Source: Methanothrix sp. (GTDB lineage Archaea; Halobacteriota; Methanosarcinia; Methanotrichales; Methanotrichaceae). From it: a stretch of 7,058 bases of DNA. The stretch spans positions 1-7,058 of the forward strand of contig JALNZQ010000137.1 in NCBI GenBank assembly GCA_023229165.1. The letters are read 5' to 3'. The position numbers and the translations under genes are program-made. The notes beneath the pieces are model-generated. The model made no database searches. It had not been told where the DNA came from and saw nothing but the letters and a program-made list of their open reading frames with translations. Position 1 is the first letter of the stretch, and each line of letters opens with the position of its first letter. This document shows positions 5,154-7,058 of the stretch, in pieces.

Positions 5154-5471
5154 GTATCTCTTCCGGCCCCAAGCTTCTATTTCATAAGGATTGATTGCTT
5201 CAATGGGCCACGACTGTTCAGCCGTGGAAATGCATCTCGGACGCCCAGCTCGATGCCATGAATTTTGACATGGAAGGACCTGTCTGCCAGCGAGACGGTG
5301 GCCACAGCACATTCGGCTACGCTGCCTGGTGATTAGACTATTTCTGAAACGCAGATAAATAAACTCCTGGAAATGTTAATGGCCCCCATCGTGGAGAAAA
5401 TGAGCGGATTACGTTGCTGCAGAGTGCGAAACGAAGGCTAAAGGAGAAAGTGGGATGAAACCGTTCCACAT
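5154..5471. other. Gene-free region, moderately GC-rich, with short open relics
   Basis: No gene is supported here. The stretch 5205-5335 is clearly richer in G+C than the flanking AT-rich DNA and is open for 45-50 codons in several frames on both strands. These include a plus-strand frame ending in STFGYAAW and a minus-strand frame containing SFHVKIHGIELGVRDAF. Open frames in several registers at once argue against any single one being a real gene. The CRISPR-repeat-like element lies inside it. The segment 5336-5471 holds nothing I can name. A plus-strand AAGGAGA with ATG at 5455 starts a 34-codon frame that merely runs antisense into the HEPN gene. Confidence 0.5.
5197..5232 (-). CRISPR. 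Single CRISPR-repeat-like sequence (orphan relic)
   Basis: On the minus strand this 36-base stretch has the plan of a CRISPR repeat. It ends in ATTGAAGC, close to the conserved ATTGAAA(C/G) 3' end of many repeats, and contains a central hairpin. The hairpin arms, given on the plus strand, are CCACGACTG (5208-5216) and CAGCCGTGG (5219-5227). Eight of nine positions pair, and one A/C mismatch looks like decay of an originally perfect stem. From memory, GCTTCAATG-plus-hairpin repeats occur with Cas4-Cas1-type loci. No second good copy exists in the window, so there is no array. It lies about 1.5 kb from the broken end of cas1. It could also be a chance hairpin. Confidence 0.4.
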
Positions 5472-5852
5472 TTATGTTAACATATCTATTATCTCTTGTG
5501 CATCGTCTAGCGCGTCTGCCGCAAGATCATTAAGATTTCGCATTATGTTGTCATCATAATCGCAAAAATTGCGCCATTGTCTTAGCTCGTCAAGGTTCTC
5601 TGCAATATCCGCAAAATTCTGTCTTGTAGTACCGAGTATTGTATAGAAACCTATGAGATCTGCATGTTCTTTTGGGCCCTTTCCCTTAGAGCGCCCACAA
5701 TGATCGTGCGCATAATTTCGAGCAAAACAGAACGCTGCATAATAAGCCCGGCTAACGGCTGCGCGTCTGGCAGACTCTTCTGAATAACACACTTCGATTT
5801 TGCCTTGGAGATATTGAGCTAGCTCAAGATACTCTTTCCAATTAAAGGTCAT
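5472..5852 (-). CDS. HEPN-domain protein (UPF0332-like)
   Basis: HEPN proteins are small helical proteins, many acting as RNases in toxin-antitoxin and defence systems. This one is 126 residues, typical for the family. It has the characteristic second helix SARRAAVSRAYYAAFCFARN (about 28-46), a basic loop (RSKGKGPKEHADL) and the last motif helix RQWRNFCDYDD (91-101). The family active motif is R-(N/H)-x3-H. Here R94-N95 is followed by Tyr at 99, not His, as in the UPF0332-type ending RN-x3-Y-D, so RNase activity is uncertain. The C-terminal helix (LADDALDDAQEIIDM-like, 110-125) closes the bundle. The ATG at 5852 lies six bases behind the stop of the upstream gene, with CAGGTAG as a weak ribosome site, so the two are very likely co-transcribed and translationally linked. 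Function as a toxin or accessory factor is inference. Confidence 0.82.
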   Translation of the reverse strand: MTFNWKEYLELAQYLQGKIEVCYSEESARRAAVSRAYYAAFCFARNYAHDHCGRSKGKGPKEHADLIGFYTILGTTRQNFADIAENLDELRQWRNFCDYDDNIMRNLNDLAADALDDAQEIIDMLT

Positions 5853-5858
5853 GTAAAG

Positions 5859-6209
5859 CTACCTGGGGGAACGGAAGTCTGTTGTGAGTAAGAATCTGCC
5901 ATTAGTTGATTTAGCTAAGCCTCTATATTTTCTCCTTATTTGCTTGATCCTCTTCATTGTATCTGGATCATATCGGCTTTGCCTTACATATAAGGTAAGA
6001 TATTTGTCGTTTGTTTCAATATCGTGATAAATTTCTAGCGATAGTTGTGCTTGTGGCCCAAATGTCTGCCGTGACTCTCTTGAGGTGCTATTTAGTAACT
6101 CAGACAACTCGGGATATTGGTCTAAATAGGCGCGCACCATTTCAATTTGGGGGATCTCGATATCCCTTCCATGAATGGATTCAATCGGATCACGCGGACC
6201 AAATGACAT
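5859..6209 (-). CDS. Conserved hypothetical partner of the HEPN protein
   Basis: From ATG 6209 the product is 116 residues, ending YLTLYVRQSRYDPDTM, then a basic linker (KRIKQIRRKYRG), then GRFLLTTDFRSPR. I have an impression that proteins with the LTLYVRQ..Y and TTDFR.PR ends accompany HEPN genes, but I cannot name a family. It lacks the GSxxxG and DxD motifs of MNT nucleotidyltransferases, the classic HEPN partners. Three starts compete. ATG 6209 has GAAGGTG just upstream (7 of 9 to the consensus, although close). ATG 6245 has no ribosome site. A GTG at 6464 has GGAGTGAT seven bases before it and lies four bases after the stop of the upstream gene, giving 201 residues. The extra N-terminal 73-85 residues of the long form (Ser/Arg-rich, e.g. 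RSRSSSLAWSSPK) do not look like the rest, so I favour 6209. The stop is six bases before the HEPN start. Confidence 0.72.
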   Translation of the reverse strand: MSFGPRDPIESIHGRDIEIPQIEMVRAYLDQYPELSELLNSTSRESRQTFGPQAQLSLEIYHDIETNDKYLTLYVRQSRYDPDTMKRIKQIRRKYRGLAKSTNGRFLLTTDFRSPR

Positions 6210-6468
6210 AGCACCTTCACGGTGGTACCTATATACATTACTCATATTTATGGACTGTGGTGAGCTGAACGATGCAACCTTTTTTTGCCATCTCGTAGAT
6301 CGATTATCAATCCTTACTCCGACCTTTGGAGAAGACCACGCGAGAGAAGAAGACCGAGAACGCACTTGCCATTGCGAAATAGAGGGATCTTTTCTGACCT
6401 CATTTGTAGGTGGTCTAGTAATAAGAGAATATGCGGATTTGGAGCAACAATTTGTATGAATCACAATA

Positions 6469-6954
6469 TCACTCCGTTGCGAGTTCCCCTAATTTTTCTG
6501 TGAGCTTATTTGATGTAAATATCAAGCCACGACATATTTGATTCATAGCTGCGTTTAATCGTCCCTCAGTCAACTCGTCGTATGTTATCTCTTTTACAAA
6601 GAAGATAGATTTTGGATTTCCTGGAGTGGGCTCAAATGCAAAGTTGGGCGGCAAGAATATAAGATATTCCGCAATATCCGCAAAGATTTTTTCCCGCGCC
6701 TTCTCATCAACGGTACTTAGCTTTTCTAGGTGCTCAGGGTCGATAGCCATTCTTGATAATACGCCTATAACCCTTACCAACTCCTTTGGTTGTTGAATCG
6801 AGAACTCGATTTCTCCGGCCACGTTACCATCATACTGGAAAAAAAAGGCATCATTGCTGCTTTCGCTCTTGAAGACCTTACTATCTTCCATCCATTTTCT
6901 AATAAACGTGCTTGCTTCCTCGGGGGTTTCGACGGGCATGAAGCGGGTCTCCAT
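6469..6954 (-). CDS. DUF2299-like conserved hypothetical protein
   Basis: The protein is 161 residues and cytosolic by composition. It runs: helix FIRKWMEDSKVFK (18-30), strands FFFQYDGNVAGEIEFSI (38-53) and VRVIGVLSRMAID (60-72), helix EHLEKLSTVDEKAREKIFAD (74-93), then strand EPTPGNPKSIFFVKEITYD (108-126), then a last helix RLNAAMNQICRGLIFTSNKL. This order of helix, sheet and long helix, including the IFF.KEI.YDELT segment, resembles the archaeal DUF2299 family, whose fold has been compared with secretion-chaperone-like proteins. I hold this loosely and cannot state a function. The start at ATG 6954 agrees with a TATA box about 33 bases upstream. It is the first gene of the rightmost minus-strand cluster. 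If the GTG start of the next gene is used, the two are translationally coupled, which would make one operon with the HEPN pair. Confidence 0.72.
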   Translation of the reverse strand: METRFMPVETPEEASTFIRKWMEDSKVFKSESSNDAFFFQYDGNVAGEIEFSIQQPKELVRVIGVLSRMAIDPEHLEKLSTVDEKAREKIFADIAEYLIFLPPNFAFEPTPGNPKSIFFVKEITYDELTEGRLNAAMNQICRGLIFTSNKLTEKLGELATE

Positions 6955-6984
6955 CTGAGTGCTACTTCTGGATGTCTACGGAAG

Positions 6985-6992
6985 TTATAAAG
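6985..6992 (-). promoter_or_regulatory. TATA box of the rightmost minus-strand cluster
   Basis: CTTTATAA on the minus strand is centred about 34 bases before the ATG at 6954 and predicts a leader of around 8 bases. No other strong TATA box appears between here and the HEPN gene, so it may drive all three genes. Confidence 0.55.
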
Positions 6993-7058
6993 TTTTCTAA
7001 AGGTCTTCAAATGCGGATTTTCGGCGCTTTCCCCTAATAGGCAGCCTTGCGAGAATAT

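Noticed and set aside
4944..5312. 122-codon minus-strand open frame overlapping the end of the 151-residue gene
   Set aside because: Most of it is antisense to the better-supported plus-strand gene and to its terminator. Its composition is erratic, and other frames in the same DNA are equally open.
5195..5334. Plus-strand open frame ending DGGHSTFGYAAW and a minus-strand frame with SFHVKIHGIELGVRDAF
   Set aside because: Both look somewhat protein-like, but they cover the same bases and have no start signals or recognisable family. I treat them as relics or chance.
5373..5560. Small plus-strand frames of 22 and 34 codons, the latter with AAGGAGA before its ATG at 5455
   Set aside because: Too short, with no family. 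The second runs antisense into the end of the HEPN gene.
6395..6450. tRNA-like GGTGGTCTAGTAATAAGA stretch
   Set aside because: It resembles a D-arm only. There is no T-arm motif or acceptor stem at the right distance.
6175..6503. Plus-strand open frames opposite the HEPN-partner region
   Set aside because: They are antisense to the minus-strand cluster, with no promoter or ribosome site, and depend on the same low-complexity stretch.
6997..7058. Possible end of another minus-strand gene (frame ending KRRKSAFEDL, stop at 6997-6999)
   Set aside because: Only about twenty codons are visible. Another frame is open over the same stretch, and the TATA box of the next gene follows at once, so it cannot be supported from this window.

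Overview
The window is archaeal, most likely from a methanogenic euryarchaeon of the Methanosarcinales (Methanothrix- or Methanosarcina-like). The main evidence is an unmistakable archaeal TATA-binding protein gene (1154-1705, minus strand). Supporting evidence is TTTATA-type boxes about 25-35 bases before several starts, GGAG/GAGGTGA ribosome sites, and bare T-rich terminators. The lineage is inferred from TBP resemblance and was not computed.

Layout. Bases 1-51 hold the last codons of a plus-strand gene that overlaps, tail to tail, a minus-strand PD-(D/E)XK nuclease-like gene (37-1107). The end of that nuclease gene is made of a strong GC-rich palindrome (56-105). Next, all on the minus strand, come tbp with four tandem TATA-like boxes (1729-1785), an acidic 291-residue protein of unknown function (1858-2733), cas2 (2809-3105), and a cas1 gene (3118-3711) that keeps the complete catalytic half but lacks its N-terminal domain. 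A visibly AT-rich island follows on the plus strand with two unrecognised genes (3909-4406 and 4603-5058). A gene-free stretch (5059-5471) contains a T-run terminator, a set of nested inverted repeats (5080-5153), and a single 36-base sequence with the look of a CRISPR repeat (5197-5232). The right end is a minus-strand cluster: a 161-residue DUF2299-like protein (6469-6954) with its own TATA box, then a small unknown protein (preferred start 6209) directly followed by a HEPN/UPF0332-type protein (5472-5852).

Interpretation. The centre of the window reads best as the wreck of a CRISPR adaptation locus. cas2 and the catalytic part of cas1 survive, the break in cas1 coincides with a sharp change in base composition, and one repeat-like relic lies about 1.5 kb beyond the break on the far side of the AT-rich genes. 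No intact array and no effector genes are present. The right end looks like a small HEPN-based two-gene module of possible toxin-antitoxin or defence character. Its partner is not a recognisable MNT nucleotidyltransferase, and its own Rx4H motif has Tyr where His is usual. Together with the nuclease-like gene, this is an accessory, defence-flavoured region next to a core transcription gene. I see no rRNA, tRNA, insertion sequence or multi-unit CRISPR array.
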